Positions 25,936 through 34,890 of a stretch of 64,000 bases of DNA are shown here, one piece after another (the stretch's first letter is position 1; each line of letters opens with the position of its first letter). A program made the translations under genes and the position numbers. This stretch comes from Spirochaetia bacterium UBA5763 (GTDB lineage: Bacteria > Spirochaetota > UBA4802 > UBA5550): positions 41,217 to 105,216 of the forward strand of contig DIEX01000031.1 in the NCBI GenBank assembly GCA_002418835.1. Reading direction: 5' to 3'. The notes beneath the pieces are model-generated. The model was given only the letters and a program-made list of their open reading frames with translations. It had not been told where the DNA came from and made no database searches.

Positions 25936-27186
25936 TTAATACTTATTTCCGTACTTCTTCTTTATTGCTTTAAACGCATCGTCAACGATGTCCCATGTGC
26001 GTTTAATATCCTTTTCATTGTGCGCTGTTGAGATAAACCAGTTGTGGTGTGAGGTGAAGTATGCGCCGCGTTTTGTGCATTCACCGCACCACTCCTGGTG
26101 AAGCATGAGGCTCGGGTCATCGGTTATGCGGAGGTACGGCATTGAAGGTGCACCGGATACTTTAAGGTTATAACCATAAGATGAGGCAATCTTAACCATC
26201 CCCTCCAGGAGTTTTTCCCCTGTATTCATCATAATTTTCGGGGCATTAATCTTTTTCATCTCCCTGAGATTTGCGAGCGCTGCTGCCATGGGTACTGCTG
26301 AGAACCAGTAACTCCCTGTGTAAAAAACTTTAGACGCAGCGCTTTTGAGAGCTTCAGTCCCTGTGAGTGCAGATATGGGGTAACCGTTTGCCATGGCCTT
26401 GCAGAAACATGTGAGGTCGCTTTTGTACCCGAAGTATTCTGATGAACCCCCCATGTGCAGCCTGAATCCTGCCCGTATATCATCTGTTATAATAATAATT
26501 CCCTCCCGACGGCAGATCTCCTCTATCTTCTGCCAGTAACCTTCAGCGGGAAATTCATTGTCTGCAAAAGTGGGGTGGTGATAGGGTGATGATATAAAGC
26601 AGGCAACCTCTCCGCGGTTGTCTGACACAATTTTTTCAAATCCGGTAATATCGTTCCATTTTACAACCAGCACATTTTTTTTATCGTCATCCATAACACC
26701 GTGATGCCCTTCACCCTGCATCCAGGGTGAAACACCATGGTACCCTCCGGAAACCATGATTACTTTTTTACGTTCAGTGGCGGCACGGGCAATCATCACT
26801 GCGTAATTTGTTACATCACCGCCGTTTTTAGCAAAGAATGCCCAGTCAGCTGACGGGATAAGGTCTGTCATATATTCAGCAAGTTCAACCATTACAGGGG
26901 GAACACCAGTGACGCAATTAGCAAGCTTAGTCTGTTTCTGTGCAGCAGCGTCAACCTTCGGATTTCCGTAACCTGTGACCATGGGGCCGTATGCGCACAT
27001 ATAATCAATAAATTCATTACCATCGATGTCCCATATACGGCTCCCTTTAGCTTTTGATGTAAAGAACGGGTAGTCCGTGGCCGGTACAAGTGGGGCCGGG
27101 GAGTAGTGGCCGTAAATACCGCAGGGTATAACCTTTGAAGCTTTCCCGAAAAGTTTCTGTGTCGCGTTATATTTATATATCTTCAT
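25936..27186 (-). CDS. Class III aminotransferase, glutamate-1-semialdehyde mutase-like
   Basis: A 416-residue PLP enzyme. Marks: GSRIWDIDGNEFIDYMCAYG, the PLP-binding MVSGGYHGVSPWM, the acidic cofactor contact IITDDIRAGFR, and the Schiff-base lysine in CFCKAMANGYPISALTG. It groups with glutamate-1-semialdehyde aminomutase-like proteins, yet the operon has no haem gene, so it more likely aminates a ketone or aldehyde made by the neighbouring transketolase (inference). AAGGAG precedes the ATG. It is the second gene of the operon. Confidence 0.85.
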   Translation of the reverse strand: MKIYKYNATQKLFGKASKVIPCGIYGHYSPAPLVPATDYPFFTSKAKGSRIWDIDGNEFIDYMCAYGPMVTGYGNPKVDAAAQKQTKLANCVTGVPPVMVELAEYMTDLIPSADWAFFAKNGGDVTNYAVMIARAATERKKVIMVSGGYHGVSPWMQGEGHHGVMDDDKKNVLVVKWNDITGFEKIVSDNRGEVACFISSPYHHPTFADNEFPAEGYWQKIEEICRREGIIIITDDIRAGFRLHMGGSSEYFGYKSDLTCFCKAMANGYPISALTGTEALKSAASKVFYTGSYWFSAVPMAAALANLREMKKINAPKIMMNTGEKLLEGMVKIASSYGYNLKVSGAPSMPYLRITDDPSLMLHQEWCGECTKRGAYFTSHHNWFISTAHNEKDIKRTWDIVDDAFKAIKKKYGNKY

Positions 27187-27213
27187 TAAAATTTCTCCTT
27201 ATTATAAAACACT

Positions 27214-27975
27214 TCAGGAAATATAATGCTGAATGCGGTCAAGCAGCAGGCTCATGTTATCGAGCATAGGTATAATCCCTTTTATCGCAACTTCACCTGA
27301 AGCGATTGCAGTAAATGCATCACTCTTTCCATTGAGAAAACCGTTTGCCAGTGCGACGTTCTTCATCTCCATAACAGCGGAGGGTCTATCTGTATCCCCT
27401 TTATGTGCAACAGCAGATCCGCTGCTGAATGTTATGCTCACAGAATGGAAAGAGGGGAGTATCCGCATTGCAACTGTGCCATCAGGAATTTTTAATGATA
27501 TTTTTTTCCCCACAGGGTCTCCGTCAATAATATCCGGCACTGCAAAGGCCGCGGTATTCAGTGTGAGCCGGGTATTCATTTCGAGATAGTTTTTATCTTT
27601 CATAAGTTTATCATCAGGTTTCAGATAGTATGAAAGGCGATCTGTGAGTTTAGGGAATTCCTTCGAAAGAAAGCCCAGTTTTGTAAAACCTTTAAGGGGT
27701 ATAGGGTTTGCTGTTCCATCGAACATTTTGTTAAGATGAGCAGGGGAGAGAAACCAGAGAACAATAGAAGCTTTCCCTTTTATTCCCGGTTCAACAGTAC
27801 ATCTGCCGCCGCTGAATTTTACCGTGGCAGAGGGACCCCTTTTAACGATAAATTTTATAGAGGTGTTCCATGAGGATGTCAGTTCTTTCATCTCTCTGTC
27901 AAATTCAACAATATCTTCGAGATTTTTAAGAACTGCATGAAGATTCAGTCCTGCTTTCACCAGATTATAATTCAT
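27214..27975 (-). CDS. SCP2 sterol-binding-like protein A
   Basis: A 253-residue soluble protein with SCP2-like segments at both ends: ATVKFSGGRCTVEPGIKG with LSPAHLNKMFDG, and KNVALANGFLNGKSDAFTAIASGEVAIKG (given as positions about 200-230). It is a distant relative of the last gene in the operon. As first gene it lies downstream of a TetR-type operator. It probably binds a hydrophobic substrate or product of the pathway. Confidence 0.68.
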   Translation of the reverse strand: MNYNLVKAGLNLHAVLKNLEDIVEFDREMKELTSSWNTSIKFIVKRGPSATVKFSGGRCTVEPGIKGKASIVLWFLSPAHLNKMFDGTANPIPLKGFTKLGFLSKEFPKLTDRLSYYLKPDDKLMKDKNYLEMNTRLTLNTAAFAVPDIIDGDPVGKKISLKIPDGTVAMRILPSFHSVSITFSSGSAVAHKGDTDRPSAVMEMKNVALANGFLNGKSDAFTAIASGEVAIKGIIPMLDNMSLLLDRIQHYIS

Positions 27976-27995
27976 TATGCCTCCTGTTGTAAGAT

Positions 27996-28085
27996 GTCAT
28001 TACGTGACCCTTCAGCTTTTCGGCCTGCTGAACGTTTATACCGGCTCCTTAGCCTGTCGAAGGACTAATATGCGTTCGAAATGAC
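27996..28085. repeat. Interspersed GTCATTACG...TTCGAAATGAC element
   Basis: A shorter member of the TTCGAAATGAC type, with TAGCCTGTCGAAGGACTAA inside. It sits in the leader between the operator and the SCP2-like gene, so it would be transcribed in the 5' untranslated region. Confidence 0.6.
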
Positions 28086-28108
28086 AAAGTCTGACCCGGA
28101 ATAATTAT

Positions 28109-28156
28109 AAAAGTGAGCACTTACTCACTTTTACCGCATAACATTCATTTTGTCAA
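28109..28156 (-). promoter_or_regulatory. Promoter with TetR-type operator for the SCP2/transketolase operon
   Basis: On the minus strand TTGACA (28151-28156), a 17-bp spacer and TAAAAG. A perfect palindrome AAAAGTGAG-N6-CTCACTTTT (28109-28132) overlaps the -10 and the start region. The TetR gene ends 16 bp upstream, so it is the likely repressor. Confidence 0.68.
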
Positions 28157-28171
28157 CAGCAATTCGGAATT

Positions 28172-28768
28172 TTACCCGTTTTTTATAATCTGCCGCAGGG
28201 TTTTCATCATCTCCTGCCTGTAGCTTTCTGAATCGGACTGGTCTATGTAGAAGTGTTTGAAGTGCCTGTACCCTTCCAGGGCTGAAACAATAAGTTCAGC
28301 TGTTCTCCTGGGGTTGCTGAGCTTAACTTTACCTGTTGAAACTGCGATTTCCAGTTCCTTCTGTATCAGCTTTATAAAATCGAGGTACATATTCTGTACA
28401 TGTTTAAAGACTTTTTTGTTTCTGAAACTTATGGAGAATATTGAAAAGTCCCCTGATATATCCGTGTTATTATACCATTCATCACTGCAGAAAATCTCCA
28501 CCAGGCGGTCGAGTCTCTTCTGCGGGTCATCTGTCTCTATCTTCATATCCATGAAGAGGCGGTTGTAGATTTTACTCATATAATCAACAAGGGCAACTGT
28601 CATATTGTCTTTACTGATGAAGTAGTGGATAATGAGGCTGGGGTTTATCTTCATCCGTTTAGCGACTTTTGCTATGGATGCTCCTTCGATCCCCTCTTTA
28701 AGGATAACCTGGTAGTAATGTTTAAGTATATCCGGTTTCCGTAGTTCCGCGTTCTGTCTTTTTTTCAT
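28172..28768 (-). CDS. TetR-family regulator, likely repressor of the downstream operon
   Basis: A 198-residue TetR protein: helix-turn-helix at about 10-55 (GIEGASIAKVAKRMKINPSLIIHYF is split as GIEGASIAKVAKRMK plus INPSLIIHYF), then a helical ligand-binding domain. It lies immediately upstream, on the same strand, of a promoter with a TetR-type palindrome that leads into the SCP2/aminotransferase/transketolase genes. The ligand is probably a hydrophobic or acyl-CoA-like molecule (inference). Confidence 0.85.
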   Translation of the reverse strand: MKKRQNAELRKPDILKHYYQVILKEGIEGASIAKVAKRMKINPSLIIHYFISKDNMTVALVDYMSKIYNRLFMDMKIETDDPQKRLDRLVEIFCSDEWYNNTDISGDFSIFSISFRNKKVFKHVQNMYLDFIKLIQKELEIAVSTGKVKLSNPRRTAELIVSALEGYRHFKHFYIDQSDSESYRQEMMKTLRQIIKNG

Positions 28769-28857
28769 TTGTCTCTATGTTTTACTGATAATTTATGATG
28801 AGTCATTGCGAGGTACGAAATGATAATTTGGATTAAGATTGCTTTGGTCCGCTATTT

Positions 28858-28979
28858 GTCATTCCGGTTTACCCCAAGGGTAATACCGGAATCTTTATGA
28901 CTTAAATTTGTCCCTGAAACAGGATAAATGTTCTTACCTTAAGATTCCGGCATTCCGTTGTCACTACAGCTGGAATGAC
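28858..28979. repeat. Interspersed GTCATTCCGG...GGAATGAC element
   Basis: Close copy of the 23055 element: GTCATTCCGGTTTACCCC, AATACCGGAATCTT, then AGATTCCGGCATTCCG and GCTGGAATGAC. A truncated GTCATTGCGAGGTACGAAATG piece precedes it at 28802. It occupies most of the 419-bp gap between the TetR gene and the acyl-CoA dehydrogenase terminator. Confidence 0.7.
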
Positions 28980-29111
28980 AATTAAGTAATCATTCCGTGA
29001 TCTGGTATTATATGATATAAATGTTTAAATAACAACAGTATATTGCAATTCAATTTTAAGATAATTTTAATAACCATTTTTATTACAGGTCAAGAAATAA
29101 AAGTTTATAAT

Positions 29112-29145
29112 AAAAAAATCCCGGAGCAGTCCCCCGGGATTCAAA
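29112..29145 (-). terminator. Rho-independent terminator after acyl-CoA dehydrogenase
   Basis: GC-rich stem AATCCCGG/CCGGGATT, followed on the minus strand by a T-run, 43 bp after the acyl-CoA dehydrogenase stop. Confidence 0.85.
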
Positions 29146-29187
29146 TCAACAGATTTCCGCAGGAGGTTTTCACTCCTGCATTGTATA

Positions 29188-30993
29188 TTAATCCTCGAAG
29201 AATTCCGGTTTCATTTTAAGTGTAAGGCCGTCAGCATTTTTAAGGCGTATTGAAAGCCCATGAATTTTAGGCAGTTCATATTCAAAGAAATAGCGCATAG
29301 TGAATAGCTTCCCTTCGGCAAAATTCAGGTCGCTCCCTGACGGTGAATTCTGGATCATTTTAAGAACAGCTGTTCCCTGTATTAGCCACTGCCATGCAAG
29401 GCAGATTATCCCTGAGAATTCCAGGTACAGAGTGGCGTCAGCAAGGAAAAGGTCAATTTCTCCCTTTGCCGCTATCCCCAGCAGGCCGTTTGTTACTGTT
29501 TTCCACAAAGTTAGCGCATCGTTTAACTGTGTCGCATAGGGTTTGAGATCGCTGTAGAGAGACGCTTCATCTGTTGTCTTCTTTATCTCGTCGAGATATA
29601 TCTTTACAGCTGCCCCTTTTTTCATTGTTACTTTACGTCCCAGGAGATCCATCCCCTGAATGCCGGTTGTACCTTCATGTATCGGGTGAATTCTCGCGTC
29701 CCTCATATACTGCTCTACAGGAAATTCCGAACTGTACCCGTAACCACCTAAGCACTGGATTGCAAGGCTTGTAGAAACTATTCCCATTTCGGAGGGGTAG
29801 GTTTTCACTATGGGTGTCAGTAGTTCAAGCAGAAGCTCATAATGCTCCTTCTCTTCGCCGGAAGATATGCGGCTTAAATCAACAAGCTTCCCTGCGTAGA
29901 CCATAAGGGAGAGTGAACCTTCAACAATAGCCCTCTGCTGAAGGAGCATTCTCTTTATGTCAGCATGTTCTATGATGGGGATCTGCGGTTTTAAAGGATC
30001 TTTCTCAAGGCTGTTTCTACCCTGGGTCCTCTCTTTTGTGTATTCAAGGGCGGAGTAGTATGCTGCGGATGCAATGGCAGCAGCACCAAGACCTACATTT
30101 ATGCGGGCCTCATTCATCATAAGGAACATGTATGTAAGCCCCATGTTTTCTTTCCCCACCAGGTATCCCCGGCAGTCATCTGATTCACCCATGCTCAGTT
30201 GTGCTATAGGTGCACCGCGGTATCCCATTTTATGGTAGCAACCCGCGCAGTTAACATCATTGAATTCAAGGGCCCCTGATTCTGTGAGCCTGTATTTAGG
30301 AACAACAAAAAGTGAGAGGCCTTTAACTCCCGCAGGTGCACCCTTGACCCTTGCAAGCATCAGGTGAACGATATTTTCAGCATTGTCGTGATCACCAGCG
30401 GAGATAAATGTTTTGGCGCCATCTATAAGATAGTATCCTTTATCTGTTGGCGTTGCCGAGGTTTTCACATCGCTTAAGGAACTCCCTGCTTCAGGCTCTG
30501 TGAGAGCCATTGTACCCTGCCATCTCCCTGTAACCATAACTTCAGCATACTTTTTCTGAAGCTCCTCTGTTCCGTAATTGTATATAAGGCTTGCAGCTCC
30601 TGAAATGAGCCCGGGGTAGACACTTAAAGAGTAATTTGCCGAAGCAAAAATAAACATGCATGCGTTGAAAAGTGAAAGCGGCATCTGCTGCCCGCCATGT
30701 TCAGGGGGGAAAGTCGCGTTTATCCATCCCCCTTCACCTGATGTGAGCATATATTCCTTTACTGCCTTGTTTACCTTTATTGTTGATCCGGTATATTCAG
30801 GGGGATTCTTATCCATTTCGGAATATAACGGGTACATGAAATTCACTGCGATGTTTTTTGCAGTGTCAAGCACCATGTCGAAACTTTCTTTATTATAATC
30901 GCTGAACCTTTCGTGCTTCAGCAGTGATTCTACATTATGGACATCATAAAGTGTGAATTTAAGATTCTTTTCGCTGAAAAATTTTTCCGCCAT
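29188..30993 (-). CDS. Acyl-CoA dehydrogenase, long form with C-terminal extension
   Basis: A 601-residue FAD enzyme that introduces the first double bond in beta-oxidation. Marks: TGRWQGTMALTEPEAGSSLS (FAD binding), GYRGAPIAQLSMG, QCLGGYGYSSEFPVEQYMRD and the catalytic glutamate in IHEGTTGIQG. The extra about 130 C-terminal residues match the long bacterial acyl-CoA dehydrogenase class. GGAGGAACC precedes the ATG. It is divergent from the fused dehydrogenase/hydratase gene, with matched operators between them. Confidence 0.92.
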   Translation of the reverse strand: MAEKFFSEKNLKFTLYDVHNVESLLKHERFSDYNKESFDMVLDTAKNIAVNFMYPLYSEMDKNPPEYTGSTIKVNKAVKEYMLTSGEGGWINATFPPEHGGQQMPLSLFNACMFIFASANYSLSVYPGLISGAASLIYNYGTEELQKKYAEVMVTGRWQGTMALTEPEAGSSLSDVKTSATPTDKGYYLIDGAKTFISAGDHDNAENIVHLMLARVKGAPAGVKGLSLFVVPKYRLTESGALEFNDVNCAGCYHKMGYRGAPIAQLSMGESDDCRGYLVGKENMGLTYMFLMMNEARINVGLGAAAIASAAYYSALEYTKERTQGRNSLEKDPLKPQIPIIEHADIKRMLLQQRAIVEGSLSLMVYAGKLVDLSRISSGEEKEHYELLLELLTPIVKTYPSEMGIVSTSLAIQCLGGYGYSSEFPVEQYMRDARIHPIHEGTTGIQGMDLLGRKVTMKKGAAVKIYLDEIKKTTDEASLYSDLKPYATQLNDALTLWKTVTNGLLGIAAKGEIDLFLADATLYLEFSGIICLAWQWLIQGTAVLKMIQNSPSGSDLNFAEGKLFTMRYFFEYELPKIHGLSIRLKNADGLTLKMKPEFFED

Positions 30994-31032
30994 GTGGTTC
31001 CTCCAGTATACTTCAAATGATTTCTATAATAT

Positions 31033-31155
31033 GTCATTCCGGCTGGAGCGGCAGCGCAATGCCGGAATCTAAAGGATGCCGGAAGTATATGCGGTTTTCC
31101 GGAATTGTTTGCAGTCCTTAAGATGCCGGTATTATCGCAGATAAACCGGCATGAC
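31033..31155. repeat. Interspersed GTCATTCCGG...CCGGCATGAC element
   Basis: Ends GTCATTCCGGCTGGAGC and AACCGGCATGAC with internal GCCGGAATCT and AAGATGCCGGTATT. It lies in the leader of the acyl-CoA dehydrogenase gene, downstream of its promoter. Confidence 0.65.
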
Positions 31156-31179
31156 ATTACGGTACTGCTGCTCTCCAAG

Positions 31180-31216
31180 TTAATTGAATGAATGTTCAAT
31201 TAACTGAATTTGTCAA
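31180..31216 (-). promoter_or_regulatory. Acyl-CoA dehydrogenase promoter with palindromic operator
   Basis: A minus-strand TTGACA (31211-31216) is followed by the perfect palindrome TTAATTGAA-N6-TTCAATTAA (31180-31203), which covers the expected -10. The shape is that of a TetR-family operator. Confidence 0.65.
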
Positions 31217-31286
31217 TACCTTTTTAAGGATGCAGCGGGTTCTTTTTTAAATTTTTAAGGATTAATTCAGGTTTTCTGAAAAAAAA

Positions 31287-31330
31287 TTGACAAAACAATA
31301 TTGCGGTTTAATTAAATGAATGTTCAATTA
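31287..31330 (+). promoter_or_regulatory. Promoter and matching operator for the fused dehydrogenase/hydratase
   Basis: TTGACA (31287-31292), a 16-bp spacer and TAATTA. The operator TAATTaAA-TGAATG-TTCAATTA (31309-31330) overlaps the -10 and shares AATGAATGTTCAATTA with the operator of the divergent gene. Confidence 0.65.
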
Positions 31331-31478
31331 GTTTATTGCGCCTTGACCCTGTTATTTAATACACAAGGCAATATATAAAAACAGCTTTATTGTAATGATA
31401 ACGATTAAATGCGTTATATATGTCACCCGGGGATGAAATATATACATTCAGCGGGTATAAACAAAACAGGAGGCTTTT

Positions 31479-33878
31479 ATGACACGAAGGATTGAGAAGG
31501 TTGCTGTTATCGGTTCAGGTATAATGGGGGGTGGTATTGCGGCCCTGTGTGCAAGTGCCGGTGTTAAGACTCTACTGCTGGACATTGTTCCTTTTGATCT
31601 TACAGAGGAGGAAAAGAACAATAAGGCTGCAAGGAACAGGATAGTACAAGGCGGACTTGACGCTCAGATTAAGGCAAGACCCGCTGCATTTATGGACAAA
31701 AAACATGACCTTTCTTTAATAGAGACAGGGAACCTTACAGATGATTTTGACAAACTGAAAGATTGCGATCTTATCTTTGAAGTAGTTGTGGAAAATCTTA
31801 AAATCAAGCAGGAACTTTTCGGAAGGCTTGAGAAAGTAATGAAGCCCGGTGCAATAATCGCATCAAACACATCGGGTCTTCCAATTGCCCAGATGGCAGA
31901 GGGTAGAAGTGACGCTTTCAAAAAGAATTTTCTTATTCTCCACTTCTTCAACCCTGTACGTTACATGAAAATTCTTGAGTGCGTTGCAGGCCCTGATACA
32001 TCAAAAGAAGTTTGCGACTTCATATCAAAATGGGGTGAGCAGATTCTCGGTAAGGGGGTTGTATGGGGTAAAGATACTCCTAACTTCATAGGGAACAGGA
32101 TAGGTATGATCTCTATCTGCGAAGCCCTGGTGCTCATAGAAAAAGGTTACGCATCAATACCTGAAGCAGACGCAATATTCTCCAAGCCCATGGGTATACC
32201 GGGAACAGGGATATTCGGTCTTACAGACTTTGTAGGGGCTGACACAACAGACCACATTGCAGATAACTCATATGCTCTTCTTGTAAATGATGAGTTCAGG
32301 GACAAATATAAACTACCGAAATTCTTCAAAGATATGATGGCAAAGGGGATGTTTGGCAACAAGGCAAAAGGTATCGGCGGTTTTTATCTTTCAGGACGCG
32401 GAGCTGACGGAAAGAAATTCAAGAAAGTAATAGATATTAAAACACTTCAGCATGTTGACTATGACACAAAGGCAGCATACCCTGTAGTTGAAGCAACAAA
32501 AGATTTTAAAACAATCCCTGAAAAGATAAAATATATTTTCAACAACAGTGAATTCGCCATGAGGCTCCTTTCATGCCAGATGGTCTATTCCGCAAACAGG
32601 GTGCCGGAAATATGCGATACACTTGTTGAGATAGATAATGCAATGAAGTGGGGATACGCCTATCAGTACGGCCCCTTCGAAATGTGGGACGCCATAGGTG
32701 TTAAGGAATCTCTCGCAGGGATTGAAAAATCGGGCTACAAGGTTCCTGCTGTAATAAAAACCATGCTTGATAAAGGCGCTGCAACTTTCTACAGAATACA
32801 AAACGGCAAAAAACAGTACTGGGATTTCGCTTCCGGCTCATACAAAGATATCCCCTACAGTCCTAACATGGTTTTCCTCGCAAATATAAAAGCGGATAAA
32901 GCAAAGATAGTTATTGATAACCCGTCATGTTCACTGGTTGACATCGGCGACGGAGTTTTCTGTTTTGAATATCATACAAAGATGAATGCGGGTAATGGAG
33001 AGATAGTTAATACTCTTCCCAAGGCAATTGAATTTGTCAGGAAAAACGGCGCAGGTATGATAAATGGAAACGAAGCCACAGGTATGCCTCCGGCATTCAG
33101 CGCAGGCGGGGATTTAAAATTCATGTTGGGCATGGCCAGGAAAGGTGATTTCGCAGGGATCAATAATTTCATAGCAGATGTTCATTCAGGTATGAAGATG
33201 GTTAAATACGCACCGTTCCCGGTTGTGGCAGCACCATTCGGACTTGCACTTGGCGGCGGATGTGAAGCCTGTTTATGGGCAGACAAAATTGTTGCGCATA
33301 ATGAACTCTACATGGCTCTTGTTGAAGTCGGAGCTGGGCTCCTTCCGGCAGGCGGGGGATGCGTTCAGATGTGGAGAAGACTCAGCGAGCAGGCTGTAAC
33401 TCCAACTGACTGGCTTTCAGTATTCCTTCAGGCATTCCAGACAATAGCAATGCCGATGCCAACAGGTTCAGCACAGGAGGCAAGAAAAAAAGGTTTCCTG
33501 AGACCCCAGGACAGAATAGTATTCAACAGGGACTACCTCATCGGAGAAGCAAAGAAAGAAGTACTCCGTATGGTTGAAGACGGATATACACCTCCGGCAA
33601 ACCTTCCGATAAAAGTTTTCGGACAGGATGCAATGGGTGCAATTGACGCCAACATCCCGGATATGCTTGCAGGGTATAAGATTGCTCCTCACATATCCAC
33701 AATTGTAAGAAGAGTGGCTTATGTAATTTCAGGCGGGTCTGCATATAAAGGTGAAGAGATATCTGAAGATTACATGCTCTCCCTTGAAAGAGAAAATTTT
33801 GTTGAACTCTGGAAAACAGAGAATTCACAAAAAATGGCAGAGCACATGGCAACCAAAGGGAAGCCGCTGTTTATATAA
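31479..33878 (+). CDS. fadN: Fused 3-hydroxyacyl-CoA dehydrogenase / enoyl-CoA hydratase
   Basis: A 799-residue bifunctional beta-oxidation enzyme with the dehydrogenase first, as in FadN-type proteins. NAD-binding domain: VAVIGSGIMGGGIAAL; catalytic histidine in LHFFNPVRYMKILE; C-terminal dehydrogenase domain to about residue 430. The crotonase domain fills about 480-720 (PAFSAGGDLKFML and PFGLALGGGCEACLWAD). Order and length match FadN rather than FadB/FadJ, which have the hydratase first; the symbol is by analogy. AGGAGGC precedes the ATG. A thiolase is not seen in the window. Confidence 0.9.
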   Translation: MTRRIEKVAVIGSGIMGGGIAALCASAGVKTLLLDIVPFDLTEEEKNNKAARNRIVQGGLDAQIKARPAAFMDKKHDLSLIETGNLTDDFDKLKDCDLIFEVVVENLKIKQELFGRLEKVMKPGAIIASNTSGLPIAQMAEGRSDAFKKNFLILHFFNPVRYMKILECVAGPDTSKEVCDFISKWGEQILGKGVVWGKDTPNFIGNRIGMISICEALVLIEKGYASIPEADAIFSKPMGIPGTGIFGLTDFVGADTTDHIADNSYALLVNDEFRDKYKLPKFFKDMMAKGMFGNKAKGIGGFYLSGRGADGKKFKKVIDIKTLQHVDYDTKAAYPVVEATKDFKTIPEKIKYIFNNSEFAMRLLSCQMVYSANRVPEICDTLVEIDNAMKWGYAYQYGPFEMWDAIGVKESLAGIEKSGYKVPAVIKTMLDKGAATFYRIQNGKKQYWDFASGSYKDIPYSPNMVFLANIKADKAKIVIDNPSCSLVDIGDGVFCFEYHTKMNAGNGEIVNTLPKAIEFVRKNGAGMINGNEATGMPPAFSAGGDLKFMLGMARKGDFAGINNFIADVHSGMKMVKYAPFPVVAAPFGLALGGGCEACLWADKIVAHNELYMALVEVGAGLLPAGGGCVQMWRRLSEQAVTPTDWLSVFLQAFQTIAMPMPTGSAQEARKKGFLRPQDRIVFNRDYLIGEAKKEVLRMVEDGYTPPANLPIKVFGQDAMGAIDANIPDMLAGYKIAPHISTIVRRVAYVISGGSAYKGEEISEDYMLSLERENFVELWKTENSQKMAEHMATKGKPLFI

Positions 33879-33915
33879 TGATTGATTGCGCATGAACTTT
33901 CCGGCTCCATCGTAC

Positions 33916-34036
33916 TTATCACCCCCGCACCCCCGGAGGGGGCAAAGATTGAGTTTGTTGATGTTCAAAAATTATATTGAATAAAAAAATAATGCCTTGC
34001 CCCCTCCGGGGGTGCGGGGGCCGGTGGGGTGAAAAG
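33916..34036. repeat. GC-rich long inverted repeat
   Basis: Left arm CACCCCCGCACCCCCGG plus AGGGGGCAAAG; right arm TTGCCCCCTCCGGGGGTGCG with a loop of about 47 nt. The arms pair over about 25 bp and each also folds on itself. A decayed relative lies at 44365-44436. It lies between two plus-strand acyl-CoA genes and could act as a terminator or a mobile repeat. Confidence 0.7.
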
Positions 34037-34096
34037 TGCCGGGAGTCGATTGGGGCCGGGGACTTCGCAATGACATAAATAACATGGAGATAACTC

Positions 34097-34867
34097 ATGG
34101 AATACAAAACAATAGAATGCTCAACCCCTGAAAAGGGGATAATGGTCCTTTCGCTTAACAGGCCGGAGGTGTATAACTCCGTGAACCATCTTATGATGGA
34201 GGAGCTTGAACACTTCTGGCGTGAAAGGCTTTATGATCTTGAAACGCGTGTTGTAGTGCTGAAAGGTAACGGCGAAAAGGGATTCTGCGCAGGGCTTGAC
34301 ATGAAGGAGACTGCTGAGATGTCGGGCAAATTCAATGTTGAGGAGCTTTACAGGTTCCAGGCAAGGCTTGCGCGCATCAATCTTCACATGAGGAGAGCGC
34401 CTCAGCCGATCATTACAGCTGTGCATGGTGCTGCGGCAGGGCAGGGGTTCAGCTTTGTGCTTGCTTCGGATATCCGTGTAATTTCACCTGAGTCGAAATT
34501 CTGTGCGGCCTATATAAATATCGGACTGGGTGGGGCTGATATGTCATGCAGTTATTTTCTGCCAAGGATGATAGGGGCAGGGAGAGCGTATGAGTTTATG
34601 TACACAGGTAAGTTCATGTCTTCAGCGGAAGCCATGAGTCTCGGGCTTGCGTCGCGTCTTGTTGACAAGGATAAACTTTATGATACGGCAATGGAGTACG
34701 CGAAGATACTTATGAGCAAGAACCACATGGCGCTCCGTTTAACAAAAGAGGCAATTAACATGAACCTTGACGCATGCGGCATGGAACAGGCCCTTAACAT
34801 GGAGGACAGAAACCAGACACTGCTGGCAATGGGCGCAGCGCTTAAGATGAATAGAGTTAAAGAGTAG
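34097..34867 (+). CDS. Enoyl-CoA hydratase/isomerase family protein
   Basis: A 256-residue crotonase. Oxyanion-hole segments FCAGLDMKETAEM and HGAAAGQGFSFVLASDIR. The second-acid region reads NIGLGGADMSCSYFLPR, with aspartate near where classical hydratases have glutamate, a pattern common in a large uncharacterised branch. It follows the fused dehydrogenase/hydratase gene and probably belongs to acyl-CoA degradation. GGAGAT precedes the ATG. Confidence 0.85.
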   Translation: MEYKTIECSTPEKGIMVLSLNRPEVYNSVNHLMMEELEHFWRERLYDLETRVVVLKGNGEKGFCAGLDMKETAEMSGKFNVEELYRFQARLARINLHMRRAPQPIITAVHGAAAGQGFSFVLASDIRVISPESKFCAAYINIGLGGADMSCSYFLPRMIGAGRAYEFMYTGKFMSSAEAMSLGLASRLVDKDKLYDTAMEYAKILMSKNHMALRLTKEAINMNLDACGMEQALNMEDRNQTLLAMGAALKMNRVKE

Positions 34868-34890
34868 CCGGTTAAGTAAAAGGAGATCTG

